From Candidatus Atribacteria bacterium (lineage in GTDB: Bacteria > Atribacterota > Phoenicimicrobiia > Phoenicimicrobiales > Phoenicimicrobiaceae): a DNA stretch of 35,932 bases. The notes under the pieces were generated by a model, which saw only the letters and a list, made by a program, of their open reading frames with translations, had not been told where the DNA came from and made no database searches. Numbering within the stretch: the stretch's first letter is position 1; the number at the start of each line of letters is the position of its first letter. A program made the position numbers and the translations under genes. Shown in pieces: positions 25,301-33,799 of this stretch. Where the stretch lies: NCBI GenBank assembly GCA_011056645.1, contig DSEL01000151.1, positions 1-35,932 of the forward strand, written 5' to 3'.

Positions 25301-26175
25301 GTATTTTAATTAATAAAAAGACCAGGGTATTAGTTCAGGGCATTACCGGGAATATTGGTGCAACTCAAACAAGTTATATGTTAAAAGAAAGAACCAAGAT
25401 AGTGGCAGGGGTAACTCCGGGAAAAGGAGGCTTAAAAATTGAAGGTGTTCCTGTATTTGATACGGTAGAGGAAGCAGTCAATCATTTTTCAATCGATGTT
25501 TCACTTTTATTTGTTCCTGCAAGTGTAGCCAAAGATTCAGTTATTGAGGCAATTGATGCAGGGATTAAAACAATGGTTCTAATAACCGAGCATATTCCGG
25601 TACATGATGTAATGGAGATGAAGGCTTATGCTTTGCAGAAAAATGCTACTTTAATTGGTCCGACTACCCCGGGCATCATTACTCCCGGTGAGTGTAAGAT
25701 AGGTATTTTACCGGCAAATATGTTTTGTCGAGGTCAAGTCGGCATCATTTCCAGGAGCGGAACATTGGCTTACGAAGTGGCAGCAAATTTAGGCGCAATA
25801 GGGGTAGGGCAGAGTACGGTAGTTGGCATGGGTGCCGATAGGATTGCCGGGACTAATTTAGTGGATATTTTAAAATTATTTAATCAAGATAAAGATACCA
25901 AAGTGGTGGTTATAGTTGGGGAAGTAGGCGGAACTCAAGAAGAAGATGCTGCAGAATTCATTAGGGAAAAAATGTCTAAACCGGTTGTCGCTTATATTGC
26001 CGGAACTTCAGTACCTCCGGGGAAGAGAATGGGACATGCAGGAGCAATCATCGAAGGCGGCAAAGGAAGCGCTAAAAGCAAGGTTGCATCCTTACTGGCC
26101 GCCGATGTAAGAATAGCTAATATGCTTTACGAAATCCCTTCTTTAGTGAAAAATTTGTTTCATGATAACCAATAG
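25297..26175 (+). CDS. sucD: Succinate-CoA ligase, alpha subunit
   Basis: CoA-binding partner of SucC. The 292-residue protein has the N-terminal CoA-binding Rossmann domain with GITGNIGATQTSYM and GVTPGKGG. GPTTPGIITPGECKIGI follows, then the ligase domain with ISRSGTLAYEVAANL and the phosphohistidine segment GKRMGHAGAIIEGGKG. The active-site histidine is present, so it should be a working NDP-forming ligase. It overlaps sucC by 4 bases and leads into the kor genes, coupling substrate-level phosphorylation to 2-oxoacid oxidation. Confidence 0.91.
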   Translation: MSILINKKTRVLVQGITGNIGATQTSYMLKERTKIVAGVTPGKGGLKIEGVPVFDTVEEAVNHFSIDVSLLFVPASVAKDSVIEAIDAGIKTMVLITEHIPVHDVMEMKAYALQKNATLIGPTTPGIITPGECKIGILPANMFCRGQVGIISRSGTLAYEVAANLGAIGVGQSTVVGMGADRIAGTNLVDILKLFNQDKDTKVVVIVGEVGGTQEEDAAEFIREKMSKPVVAYIAGTSVPPGKRMGHAGAIIEGGKGSAKSKVASLLAADVRIANMLYEIPSLVKNLFHDNQ

Positions 26176-26221
26176 AGTAAAAAAGGAAATTGACAATGAT
26201 TGGGAGGTACAAAGTAAGAGA

Positions 26222-26428
26222 ATGGTTCAAATAAGTAAAGATGCATGCAAGGGTTGCGGAATATGTATTGCCCTTTGTCCGGTTAAAATATTAGAATTTT
26301 CCGGTGAGTTAAACAATAAGGGATTCCGTTTCCCCAGAATAACCAATGAAGAAAAATGTACAAAATGTGAAAACTGTATGATCTATTGTCCAGATTTTGC
26401 TATCGTGGTGAGTAAAAATGCAAAATAA
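26222..26428 (+). CDS. korD: 2-Oxoacid:ferredoxin oxidoreductase, ferredoxin-type delta subunit
   Basis: A small two-cluster ferredoxin subunit that carries electrons out of the 2-oxoacid oxidoreductase. The cysteine sets are CKGCGICIALCP and CTKCENCMIYCP, each of the [4Fe-4S] CxxCxxCxxxCP kind. I favour ATG 26222 (68 residues, beginning MVQISKDACKGC). A GGGAGG at 26202-26207 is its only ribosome binding site, although the 14-base spacing is long. The frame also opens at ATG 26162, overlapping sucD, without a visible binding site. The stop overlaps the korA start by 11 bases. The order D-A-B-C is a common arrangement of the enzyme. Confidence 0.88.
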   Translation: MVQISKDACKGCGICIALCPVKILEFSGELNNKGFRFPRITNEEKCTKCENCMIYCPDFAIVVSKNAK

Positions 26429-27569
26429 AATTACTATAAGAAAAACTGATTTTATCCAGGGAAATATAGCCTGCGCAGAAGGGGCTATTGCTGCAGGATG
26501 TAATTTTTTCGCCGGTTATCCCATAACTCCCGCTTCGGAAATTGCTCATCATATGTCTCAAAGAATGTTTGAAGAGGGAGGGACTTTCATCCAGACCGAG
26601 GATGAAATTGCCGCTATTGCCAATATTATCGGTGCCTCCTGGGGAGGAGCAAAGTCGATGACTGCTACTTCCGGGCCGGGGATTAGTTTAATGTTAGAAA
26701 ATATTGGTCTGGCAGTCGTTACTGAAACGCCTTGTGTTATTGTAAACGTGCAAAGAGGAGGTCCCTCTACCGGAAGCCCAAGCGTCCCCCTACAAGGAGA
26801 TATGCTTCAAGCAAAATTTGGCTCACATGGGGAGTATCAGATTATTGCCTTAGCACCTTCTTCTCCGCAAGAAATGTTTGATTTTACTATTGAAGCTTTT
26901 AATAAATCGGAAAAATATCGTGTTCCGGTCTTTATATTAGCGGATGGATTAGTTGGTCATATGAGAGAAAGAGTTGATTTTCCTTTTACTGATGAGATTA
27001 TATTAGTGGAAAGAAAACAATTGCTAACTTATCAGGGAATGCATCAAAAGATATTTTTAGATGAAGAAGTAGCCCCAATGCCTATTTTTGGGAAAGGTCT
27101 GAAGGCGAATATTACCGGCTCTACCCATAAAGAAGATGGGTTTAGGAATGTATCCGATCCAAAAATTATGGATGTTGCTATTAAAAAACTTAGCAATAAA
27201 ATATTAAAACACAAAGACGATATTGTCATGATAGAAGAGGAATACCTGGAAGATGCAGAAGTAGCAATATTTTCTTACGGAGTAGTGCATCGAGCAGTCT
27301 TAGAAGCGGTTAAATTAGCCCGAGAAAAAGGATTAAAAGTCGGTAGTTTTAGGCCGATTACTTTATGGCCTTTTCCCCAAGATCAAGTTGAGGAATTATC
27401 TAAAAAAGTTAAAACAATTATAGTATGTGAAAATAATTTAGGACAGATATTGCCATTTGTTCAAGCGGCTGTTAATGGTAATGCTAAAGTTAAATTTTTA
27501 CCTCCTCGAATTTTAGGTACCCTTTATCGTCCCGAATATATTTTAGATGAAATTAAGGAGGTCATATAA
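26418..27569 (+). CDS. korA: 2-Oxoacid:ferredoxin oxidoreductase, alpha subunit
   Basis: Pyrimidine-binding subunit of a KorABCD-type enzyme, most likely oxidising 2-oxoglutarate to succinyl-CoA with reduced ferredoxin. The 383-residue protein shows FFAGYPITPASEIAHHM at the N-terminus, ATSGPGISLMLENIGLA and VQRGGPSTGSPSVPLQGD, then a C-terminal domain with GSFRPITLWPFP. These are Kor/Vor alpha features. Specificity between 2-oxoglutarate and other 2-oxoacids cannot be fixed from sequence; adjacency to sucCD argues for 2-oxoglutarate. It overlaps the delta gene by 11 bases and the beta gene by one. Confidence 0.91.
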   Translation: MQNKITIRKTDFIQGNIACAEGAIAAGCNFFAGYPITPASEIAHHMSQRMFEEGGTFIQTEDEIAAIANIIGASWGGAKSMTATSGPGISLMLENIGLAVVTETPCVIVNVQRGGPSTGSPSVPLQGDMLQAKFGSHGEYQIIALAPSSPQEMFDFTIEAFNKSEKYRVPVFILADGLVGHMRERVDFPFTDEIILVERKQLLTYQGMHQKIFLDEEVAPMPIFGKGLKANITGSTHKEDGFRNVSDPKIMDVAIKKLSNKILKHKDDIVMIEEEYLEDAEVAIFSYGVVHRAVLEAVKLAREKGLKVGSFRPITLWPFPQDQVEELSKKVKTIIVCENNLGQILPFVQAAVNGNAKVKFLPPRILGTLYRPEYILDEIKEVI

Positions 27570-28402
27570 TGGAAAGAGCTGTTGAACATCCTTTAAAAAA
27601 ATATTTCCGAGGAGAAATAAATTACACTACTTGTCCTGGTTGTGGAAATGGCATTATTTCCCAAAGCATTTTAAGGGCAATTGACGAATTAGGGTTAAAT
27701 TTTGATGATGTAGCCTTTGTATCAGGTATCGGTTGTTCAGGGTGGATTCCCAGTCCTTCATTTAATACCGATCTTTTGCATGTTACCCATGGTCGTTCTG
27801 CCGCTTTTGCTACCGGACTAAAATTAGCTGTACCTAAGATGAAAGTAATTGTTTGTGCCGGTGATGGAGATACCAGTGCGATCGGAGGAAATCATCTTAT
27901 TCATGCCGCCAGAAGAAATATTGATCTAACGCTCATTTGTGTTAACAATCAAATTTTTGGAATGACTGGAGGACAAGTAGCGCCATCTACTCCTTATGAT
28001 TCCAAGACAACGACTACACCTTATGGAAGCATCGAAAGACCTTTCGATTTAAGTAGTTTAGCCATTGCTGCCGGTGCTACTTTCGTAGCCCGTTGGACGA
28101 CTTACCAGGTTCGTCCCTTGAAGAATTCCATAAAGAAAGCGATTATGCATAAAGGATTTTCCTTTATTGAAGTAGTTTCGCAGTGTCCTGTTCAATACGG
28201 TAAAGTCATCAGCAAGAGAAATAATGCGGTAAGTATGTTACTGGATTATAAAAAATATTCGGTGAATATAAGTAAAGCCAGGAGTATGAGTGAAGAGAAA
28301 TTAAAAGACAAGATCATCGTAGGAGAACTTGTGGAGAAGAAAAACATCCCGGAATTAACCGATGAAATAAAAAGGCTGCGCAAGGAGGCTGCAAGAAAAT
28401 GA
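27569..28402 (+). CDS. korB: 2-Oxoacid:ferredoxin oxidoreductase, beta (ThDP-binding) subunit
   Basis: Catalytic ThDP subunit of the Kor enzyme. The 277-residue protein has TTCPGCGNGIISQ with cluster-type cysteines, SGIGCSGWIPS, THGRSAAFATGLKLA, and the ThDP/Mg motif GDGDTSAIGGNHLIHAARRN...NNQIFGMTGGQ. All elements of the beta subunit are present. The ATG overlaps the korA stop (TAATG), with AAGGAGG 8 bases upstream. Cytoplasmic heterotetramer with the products of the neighbouring genes. Confidence 0.93.
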   Translation: MERAVEHPLKKYFRGEINYTTCPGCGNGIISQSILRAIDELGLNFDDVAFVSGIGCSGWIPSPSFNTDLLHVTHGRSAAFATGLKLAVPKMKVIVCAGDGDTSAIGGNHLIHAARRNIDLTLICVNNQIFGMTGGQVAPSTPYDSKTTTTPYGSIERPFDLSSLAIAAGATFVARWTTYQVRPLKNSIKKAIMHKGFSFIEVVSQCPVQYGKVISKRNNAVSMLLDYKKYSVNISKARSMSEEKLKDKIIVGELVEKKNIPELTDEIKRLRKEAARK

Positions 28403-28947
28403 AGAAAATGGAAATAAGATTAACCGGTATGGGTGGTCAGGGTGTGGTATTATCAAGTGTTATTTTGGGGAGAGCCGCTTCGGTTTATGATAAAATCAAT
28501 GCCGTTCAAACACAAACTTATGGTTCTGATATGAGAGGCGGAGATGTATGTACGGAAGTGATCGTTTCGGAAGAAAAAATTATTTATCCGGTTATTAATA
28601 ATCCTGATATACTTATTGCTTTAAATCAGAAAGCCTTTGATGGTCATGTTAACGACCTCAAATCAGACGGAGTTGTTATCACTGATTCTGATTTAGTAAA
28701 GGTATCATATTTAAAAGAAGGTGTTATTCATTATCATAAGTCATTTAATAAAATTGCGCTTGAGGAATTAAAGAAAAAAAACGTTGCTAATATGATTATG
28801 TTAGGCTTTCTTTATAAAAAGATTGGAGTGGTATCTTACCATGCCATAAAAAAAGCAATGTTTGATCTCATCCCGGATACAACCCAAGAATTAAATATGA
28901 AAGCGTTAGATTTCGGAGTTAAATTAGCAGAACAATCTATCAGTTGA
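28399..28947 (+). CDS. korC: 2-Oxoacid:ferredoxin oxidoreductase, gamma subunit
   Basis: A 182-residue subunit with the characteristic N-terminus RLTGMGGQGVVLSSVILGRAAS, then TQTYGSDMRGGDVCTEVIVS and NPDILIALNQKAF. It binds the CoA side of the reaction in this family. ATG overlaps the korB stop by 4 bases, with AAGGAGG-like sequence upstream. It ends the sucCD-korDABC run; the aminotransferase gene follows after 35 bases without a visible terminator, so the transcript may continue. Confidence 0.92.
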   Translation: MKKMEIRLTGMGGQGVVLSSVILGRAASVYDKINAVQTQTYGSDMRGGDVCTEVIVSEEKIIYPVINNPDILIALNQKAFDGHVNDLKSDGVVITDSDLVKVSYLKEGVIHYHKSFNKIALEELKKKNVANMIMLGFLYKKIGVVSYHAIKKAMFDLIPDTTQELNMKALDFGVKLAEQSIS

Positions 28948-28982
28948 TCTAATAGAATAAAGAAAGTTGAGGTATTTATCTA

Positions 28983-30149
28983 ATGATTGGTCTCGGAGCA
29001 AGTGATCGTGTAAAGGGGATAAATTTCTCCAAAATACGAGAAACAACTAATAAAGCAAAAAAAATGAAGAATGAAGGATTTGATGTTATAGAATTTTCTC
29101 AAGGTAGGCCTGATTTTGATACACCACAACATATTATCGATGCGACCGAAGAGGCCTTTAAAAAAGGAATGGTGCATTATGATTTAAGTGCCGGGACGCA
29201 AGCCTTGAGAGAGGCAATTGCCTATCGAATAAAAGAAGATTTCCAATTAGAGGTGGGAATAGATGAGATCATTGTGACCGTGGGGGCTTCCGAGGCAAAT
29301 TATCTTGCTACCCAAACTTTGTTGAACCCAGGGGATGAAGTATTAATTCCCGATCCGATGTATGTATACTATAAGGGATGGTCTTTTTTGGGAGGAGCAA
29401 AAGACATAAGCGTACCTTTAGATATTATTTTGGAACAACCTGAAAATTTAGAAAACTATATAACTGACCGAACAAAATTAATTATTTTAACCTCACCCCA
29501 TAACCCGACTGGTCAAGTCATTTCCCGGAATTCATTAGAAGTAATTGCTGGATTGGCGAAAAAATATAATTTTTTTGTTATTTCCGATGATATTTACAAT
29601 AAAATGATATACCAAGAAGATATCAATTATATTAGTATAGCGAACTTAAAAGATATGCGGGAGAGAACTTTTATTATTGGGAGTCTTTCTAAAACTTATG
29701 CCATGGATGGTTGGCGAGTTGGTTATCTAATTGGACCGAAGAATATTATCAGAGAGGCGCTTAAAATGCATCAGCATATCTTAAGTTGTCCCAATACTTT
29801 TGTTCAGGAAGGAGCAAGAATAGCATTAACTTCCTCTCAAGATTGTGTGGAAGAGATGGTTAAAGAATTTGGTCGAAGAAGGATGCTAATGATGTCTTAT
29901 TTTGATCAAATGGAGATTCCCTATAAACCTCCCCAGGGGGCTTTTTATATTTTTCCTTCCATCAAAAAATTCGGAATGGACTCCGAGAAATTTTGTGAAT
30001 ATCTATTAAATGAAGCAAAAGTAGCCATAGTTCCCGGAAATGCCTTCGGAAAATTAGGAGAAGGCTATGCACGATTTTCATACACGACAAATTATAAAAC
30101 CATTGAAAAAGGAATGGAGAGAATCAAAACTGCCCTTGAAAAATTATAA
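28983..30149 (+). CDS. PLP-dependent aminotransferase, class I/II (AspC-like)
   Basis: A 388-residue fold-type I aminotransferase. Visible landmarks are SQGRPDFDTPQHI near the N-terminus, TVGASEANYLA, SPHNPTG (cofactor-ring Asn), ISDDIYNKMIY (Asp/Tyr), the PLP lysine in GSLSKTYAMDGWRVGY, and the carboxylate-binding Arg in YARFSYT. This is the aspartate/aromatic aminotransferase superfamily. The amino donor and acceptor cannot be assigned. By position it could interconvert glutamate and 2-oxoglutarate, supplying the Kor enzyme, or serve the carboxylate locus that follows. No branched-chain (class IV) aminotransferase is in the window. Confidence 0.9.
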   Translation: MIGLGASDRVKGINFSKIRETTNKAKKMKNEGFDVIEFSQGRPDFDTPQHIIDATEEAFKKGMVHYDLSAGTQALREAIAYRIKEDFQLEVGIDEIIVTVGASEANYLATQTLLNPGDEVLIPDPMYVYYKGWSFLGGAKDISVPLDIILEQPENLENYITDRTKLIILTSPHNPTGQVISRNSLEVIAGLAKKYNFFVISDDIYNKMIYQEDINYISIANLKDMRERTFIIGSLSKTYAMDGWRVGYLIGPKNIIREALKMHQHILSCPNTFVQEGARIALTSSQDCVEEMVKEFGRRRMLMMSYFDQMEIPYKPPQGAFYIFPSIKKFGMDSEKFCEYLLNEAKVAIVPGNAFGKLGEGYARFSYTTNYKTIEKGMERIKTALEKL

Positions 30150-30193
30150 TCTAAATTCATTTTATCAAAATTATTTTTAAATTGGAGTTTATC

Positions 30194-31453
30194 ATGACGG
30201 ATATTAATTTACAATTTAGAAAAGTTTATCAAAAATTTAATAATACTTATTTAGAAGATATACCTAAAACCATCAAAGATGAGTTTTCTCGTATTCAGTT
30301 AGATAAAAAAATCAAACCCGGAATGGAAATTGGAATAACCGTTGGAAGTAGAGGGATTGATAATCTTCAATTAATTTTAAAAAGCATTATTAGTGAAGTT
30401 AAAAATAGAAAGTGTGTGCCTTTTATTTTAACCGCAATGGGATCTCATGGGGGGGCAACTTCCGAGGGACAAAAAGATGTACTGGCCAATTATGGAATTA
30501 CAGAAGAAAGTATGGGTGTACCAATAAAAGCTTCTATGGAAACGGTAGAATTGGGTCAACTTAAAAATGGCTTACCGATATTTTTCGATAAAATTGCGTA
30601 CTTAGCTGATGGAATTATTGTGGTAAATCGGGTGAAGGTACATACAGCTTTTAAAGCAGAAATTGAAAGTGGTTTACATAAAATGTTATCTGTAGGATTA
30701 GGCAATCATCAAGGTGCGAAATTGGTCCATTCTCTTGGAGTAAAAGGGCTTCGGGATTATATGTTCGAATTTGCGAAATTAATCCTTGAAAAAGCACCAA
30801 TTTTAGCAGGGTTTGCTATTTTAGAGAATGGTTACGATCAAACCCTTAAAATTATGGCAGGCGTACCGGAAGACTTTGTTCGAATAGACAAAGAATTACT
30901 CAGGGAATGTAAACAAATATTGCCGACACTTCCGGTAAAAAAGATAGACATTCTTATTATTCAAGAAATGGGCAAAAATATAAGTGGAACAGGAATAGAT
31001 ACTAATGTCATTGGTGGGATAAAAGATTTTCAGCCAGATGAGTACGAGCCCCCGGTGATTAAAAAAATATTGATTTTAGATTTAACCCCGGAAACTCACG
31101 GAAACGCTTTGGGGATAGGAATGGCTGATATGATTACCAGGAGATTATATGAAAAAATAGATTTCAAAGCGACGAATATGAATACTATTACTACAACTTT
31201 TCTCGATAGGGCAAGAATTCCGATGGTCTTTGATACGGACAGAGAAGCAATTGAAGTAGGATTAAAAACTGTATGGAACCTGCCAGGTGTAATTCCCAGA
31301 ATTGTTATCATAAAAAATACCTTAAAGCTTGATGAGATGTATGTATCAGAGCCGATATGGGAAGAAATAAAAGAGAAAAAGAATATTTCTTATGAATTAT
31401 CTTGGGCAAAAATAGAATTTAATTCTGAGGGAAATTTAAAATTAAATATATAG
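30194..31453 (+). CDS. LarA-like/DUF2088 protein (nickel-pincer racemase family)
   Basis: A 419-residue protein from ATG 30194 (GGAG 6 bases upstream; the TTG at 30182 is part of that site). The N-terminal DUF2088 domain has VGSRGID, FILTAMGSHGGATSEGQ, NRVKVHTAFKAEIESGLHKM and LGNHQGAKLVH. By spacing, Arg53, His85, His150, Lys163 and His179 correspond to the substrate- and pincer-binding residues I recall for lactate racemase LarA; this is my manual alignment. It may therefore racemise or epimerise a 2-hydroxyacid using the nickel-pincer cofactor. No larB, larC or larE genes are in the window. Substrate unknown; the neighbouring lyase and transporter suggest a carboxylate. Confidence 0.82.
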   Translation: MTDINLQFRKVYQKFNNTYLEDIPKTIKDEFSRIQLDKKIKPGMEIGITVGSRGIDNLQLILKSIISEVKNRKCVPFILTAMGSHGGATSEGQKDVLANYGITEESMGVPIKASMETVELGQLKNGLPIFFDKIAYLADGIIVVNRVKVHTAFKAEIESGLHKMLSVGLGNHQGAKLVHSLGVKGLRDYMFEFAKLILEKAPILAGFAILENGYDQTLKIMAGVPEDFVRIDKELLRECKQILPTLPVKKIDILIIQEMGKNISGTGIDTNVIGGIKDFQPDEYEPPVIKKILILDLTPETHGNALGIGMADMITRRLYEKIDFKATNMNTITTTFLDRARIPMVFDTDREAIEVGLKTVWNLPGVIPRIVIIKNTLKLDEMYVSEPIWEEIKEKKNISYELSWAKIEFNSEGNLKLNI

Positions 31454-31570
31454 GAAATTAAAAAAATATTAAATAATGGAAATGTTGCAGGTTTTAATAG
31501 CCGGTGGGTAGATTATGCTTTAGTAGATCAGGGCAGCTACTGACTAAGCTTTATCAGGGATTAAATAGTG

Positions 31571-31586
31571 TTTCTTTGCAAAGAAA
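31571..31586. promoter_or_regulatory. 16-base perfect palindrome, operator candidate
   Basis: TTTCTTTGCAAAGAAA is fully self-complementary and lies 27 bases before the start of the lyase gene at 31613, within the 159-base gap 31454-31612. No T-run follows, so it is not a terminator. It could be a dimeric repressor site for the lyase-transporter group. Confidence 0.45.
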
Positions 31587-31612
31587 GTAATTAGTGTGAA
31601 AGGAGTAAAGAT

Positions 31613-32497
31613 ATGACAGTTCATCCTAAGGGTATTATACCTCCAATGGTAACCCCATTAGACAGGGAGGAAAATATAGATAAAAAAGCAATCGGTAGAG
31701 TAGTGAATTACCTGATAGAAGGAGGAGTGCATGGTCTATTCCCCTTGGGAAGTACCGGAGAATGGTATGGTCTTAGTATCAACCAGAAAAAAGAAATTAT
31801 CGAAACGGTAATGGAAGCAAATCATGGAAGGGTTCCGGTTTATGTTGGTACTGGCGCTACCACTACCAAAGAAACGATCCAACTCACCAAGTTAGCTACT
31901 GATATAGGTGTTGATGTTTTATCGATAATTACGCCGGTTTTTATTTCCCCCAATGAACAAGAATTATTTAATCATTACCAGGCAATTGCTCGCAGTACAG
32001 ATTTACCCATTATTCTTTACAATAATCCTGGACGAACGGGGATTAATCTTAGTGTTGATCTGGTAGTCAAACTTAGCAAGATTGATAACATTATAGGGAT
32101 TAAAGATAGTAGCGGTGACATGGCCCAGGGAGCTGAATATATAAGAAGAACTAACAATGATTTTTCTGTCTTAGCCGGGAGAGATACGTTGATATATGGA
32201 TTTTTAGCTTACGGAGGGAAAGGGGCTATTGCTGCTACGGCAAATATTGTTCCTAAGATAGTGGTGAAAATTTATGAAGAGTATCAAAAAGGCAATTACC
32301 AGGAAGCTTTAAAGGCACAGTTTCAATTAGCTCCCCTACGCATGGCTTTCAGTTTAGGAAGTTTTCCGGTGGTTGTAAAAGAAGGTTTAAACCTTTTAGG
32401 TATCGAAGTAGGTTCTACTTTAAAGCCGGTGCAACCCTTAACAGAAGAGGCTAGAGAGAAACTAAAAGAAGTGCTGTATAGTATGCAGGTTTTATAG
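31613..32497 (+). CDS. DapA/NanA-family class I lyase or synthase
   Basis: A 294-residue TIM barrel of the dihydrodipicolinate synthase/N-acetylneuraminate lyase superfamily. The Schiff-base lysine is Lys164 in IGIKDSSGD, and Tyr136 lies in YNNPGRTG. The 2-oxoacid carboxylate loop reads GSTGEWYGL (residues 46-54), where DapA proper has a GTTGE-type loop. This, and the location between a LarA-like protein and a TctABC transporter, argue for a catabolic aldolase of a sugar acid or hydroxy-oxoacid. It probably does not make lysine. AAAGGAG precedes the ATG by about 8 bases. Substrate not assignable. Confidence 0.88.
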   Translation: MTVHPKGIIPPMVTPLDREENIDKKAIGRVVNYLIEGGVHGLFPLGSTGEWYGLSINQKKEIIETVMEANHGRVPVYVGTGATTTKETIQLTKLATDIGVDVLSIITPVFISPNEQELFNHYQAIARSTDLPIILYNNPGRTGINLSVDLVVKLSKIDNIIGIKDSSGDMAQGAEYIRRTNNDFSVLAGRDTLIYGFLAYGGKGAIAATANIVPKIVVKIYEEYQKGNYQEALKAQFQLAPLRMAFSLGSFPVVVKEGLNLLGIEVGSTLKPVQPLTEEAREKLKEVLYSMQVL

Positions 32498-32747
32498 AAT
32501 AGGGAATCTTAAAAAGAAGAAATAATTTAAAAAACATAAAAATCCTTTGACTTAAAGTGGATATAAAAATGTTCTGATAATAATTATACAAAAAAGGTCG
32601 ATATTAAATAACACTAACATGGAATGCAAAATTATCGTAGATAAGTTATACGATAGGATGGAGGTGATTTTATAGTTTAATTGCTGCTTAGAATTTATAA
32701 TTAGTTAAAATTAAAAATTTAAAAAAATAAAAAAGGAGTATTTTAAA
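32498..32747. other. 250-base AT-rich gap before the transporter operon
   Basis: It holds a TTGACT (32547-32552) without a well-spaced -10, so no promoter is claimed. At 32660-32667 there is an orphan GGAGGTGA, a near-perfect ribosome binding site, followed only by stop codons. AAAAGGAG at its end serves tctC. I see no hairpin terminator and no ORF. Confidence 0.5.
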
Positions 32748-33731
32748 ATGAAATTTAAATCGAAATTGATGATTCTTTTTATTCTTTTGATGCTATCTTT
32801 TGTAACGTTGGTTAGTATTGCAGCCGAATATCCCGAAAAGGACATTAGAATGGTTTGTCCCTGGGGCGCGGGCGGAGGAACAGACGCTATTACCAGAAAG
32901 ATTTCGCAAATAGCTGAAAAAGCTCTTCCTGTTTCCATTTATGTTGAAAACTTAGAAGGTGGAATGAGCGGAACCGGTGTATATTCCGTAATGCAATCTA
33001 AGCCCGATGGAAGTACCCTTGGAACGCTCACTTACGATAGCGTTATTACTGTTCCCTGGAAAGAATTGGTTCCGGGATATAGTTTGGACAAGTTAGTTTT
33101 GTTATGCCGACTCACCAGTGAAGCTGATGCTTTAGTGGTTCGTCAAGACTCAAGATTTAAAAACTTTGAAGATCTCGTAAAAGCCGCCAAGGAAAAACCA
33201 GAAAGTATTAATATAGGTATACAAGAATTGGGTTCGAGAACACATATTGCAATTTTACAGCTTCAAGAAAAAGTAGGGGTTACATTTAATGTAATTTCCT
33301 ATACAGGTGGCGCTGCTCCTCAAAAAGAAGCATTGCTTTCCGGAGAAGTAGAAGTCATTATCACCAGCTTGGGCGATTTTGCACCACTAATCAATTCTGG
33401 GCAAGCACGCGGTTTGGTAGAATTATCAGGAACCAGAAATGTAAAATTTACTGATGTACCAACTTTAAAAGAATTGGGTTACAATTTAGAAGTACTCAGC
33501 TTTGTTTTAGTTGCTGCTCCTGCTGGAACCCCAGAAGATATACTAGCAAAGCTTGAGAAAACATTTGACGATGCTTACCATTCAGATGAATTTTTGGATT
33601 GGCTTAACCAAGTTGGCGTAACCTCAGCGTGGTTGGGAAGAGCAGACGTAAATAAATGGGCAACTGATACTCAAACCAAGTATTTTGATATTCTAAATGA
33701 CTTAATTAAACAAGGTATTATTGAGGAATAA
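32748..33731 (+). CDS. tctC: Tripartite tricarboxylate transporter, solute-binding protein
   Basis: Extracytoplasmic receptor of a TTT-family secondary transporter. Residues 1-25 form a signal peptide: basic start MKFKSK, then a hydrophobic stretch ending near SIAA-EYP. No lipobox cysteine is present, so it is probably secreted or released. The mature protein shows YPEKDIRMVCPWGAGGGTDAI, the usual TctC/Bug N-terminal pocket, and SKPDGSTLG. It ends in typical TctC C-terminal helices at 327 residues. Ligands of this family are di- and tricarboxylates and similar acids; the actual ligand is not readable. Followed by a strong hairpin and the two membrane subunits. Confidence 0.92.
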   Translation: MKFKSKLMILFILLMLSFVTLVSIAAEYPEKDIRMVCPWGAGGGTDAITRKISQIAEKALPVSIYVENLEGGMSGTGVYSVMQSKPDGSTLGTLTYDSVITVPWKELVPGYSLDKLVLLCRLTSEADALVVRQDSRFKNFEDLVKAAKEKPESINIGIQELGSRTHIAILQLQEKVGVTFNVISYTGGAAPQKEALLSGEVEVIITSLGDFAPLINSGQARGLVELSGTRNVKFTDVPTLKELGYNLEVLSFVLVAAPAGTPEDILAKLEKTFDDAYHSDEFLDWLNQVGVTSAWLGRADVNKWATDTQTKYFDILNDLIKQGIIEE

Positions 33732-33740
33732 ACAAGGTAG

Positions 33741-33782
33741 CAATCAACCTTTACCCTTTACCAAAAGGGTAAAGGTTGATTG
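33741..33782 (+). promoter_or_regulatory. Intercistronic hairpin between tctC and tctB
   Basis: CAATCAACCTTTACCCTTT (33741-33759) and AAAGGGTAAAGGTTGATTG (33764-33782) form a perfect 19-bp stem with a 4-base loop. No T-run follows, so it is not a classical terminator. It may protect the tctC message or reduce read-through, giving more binding protein than membrane subunits. The tctB ribosome binding site (AGGAGGG, 33786-33792) begins 3 bases later. Confidence 0.8.
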
Positions 33783-33799
33783 TACAGGAGGGTAGTGAT

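Noticed and set aside
31613-32497. Lysine-pathway dapA
   Set aside because: The active-site lysine and tyrosine fit the superfamily, but the GSTGE loop and the transporter/LarA neighbours point to a catabolic lyase.
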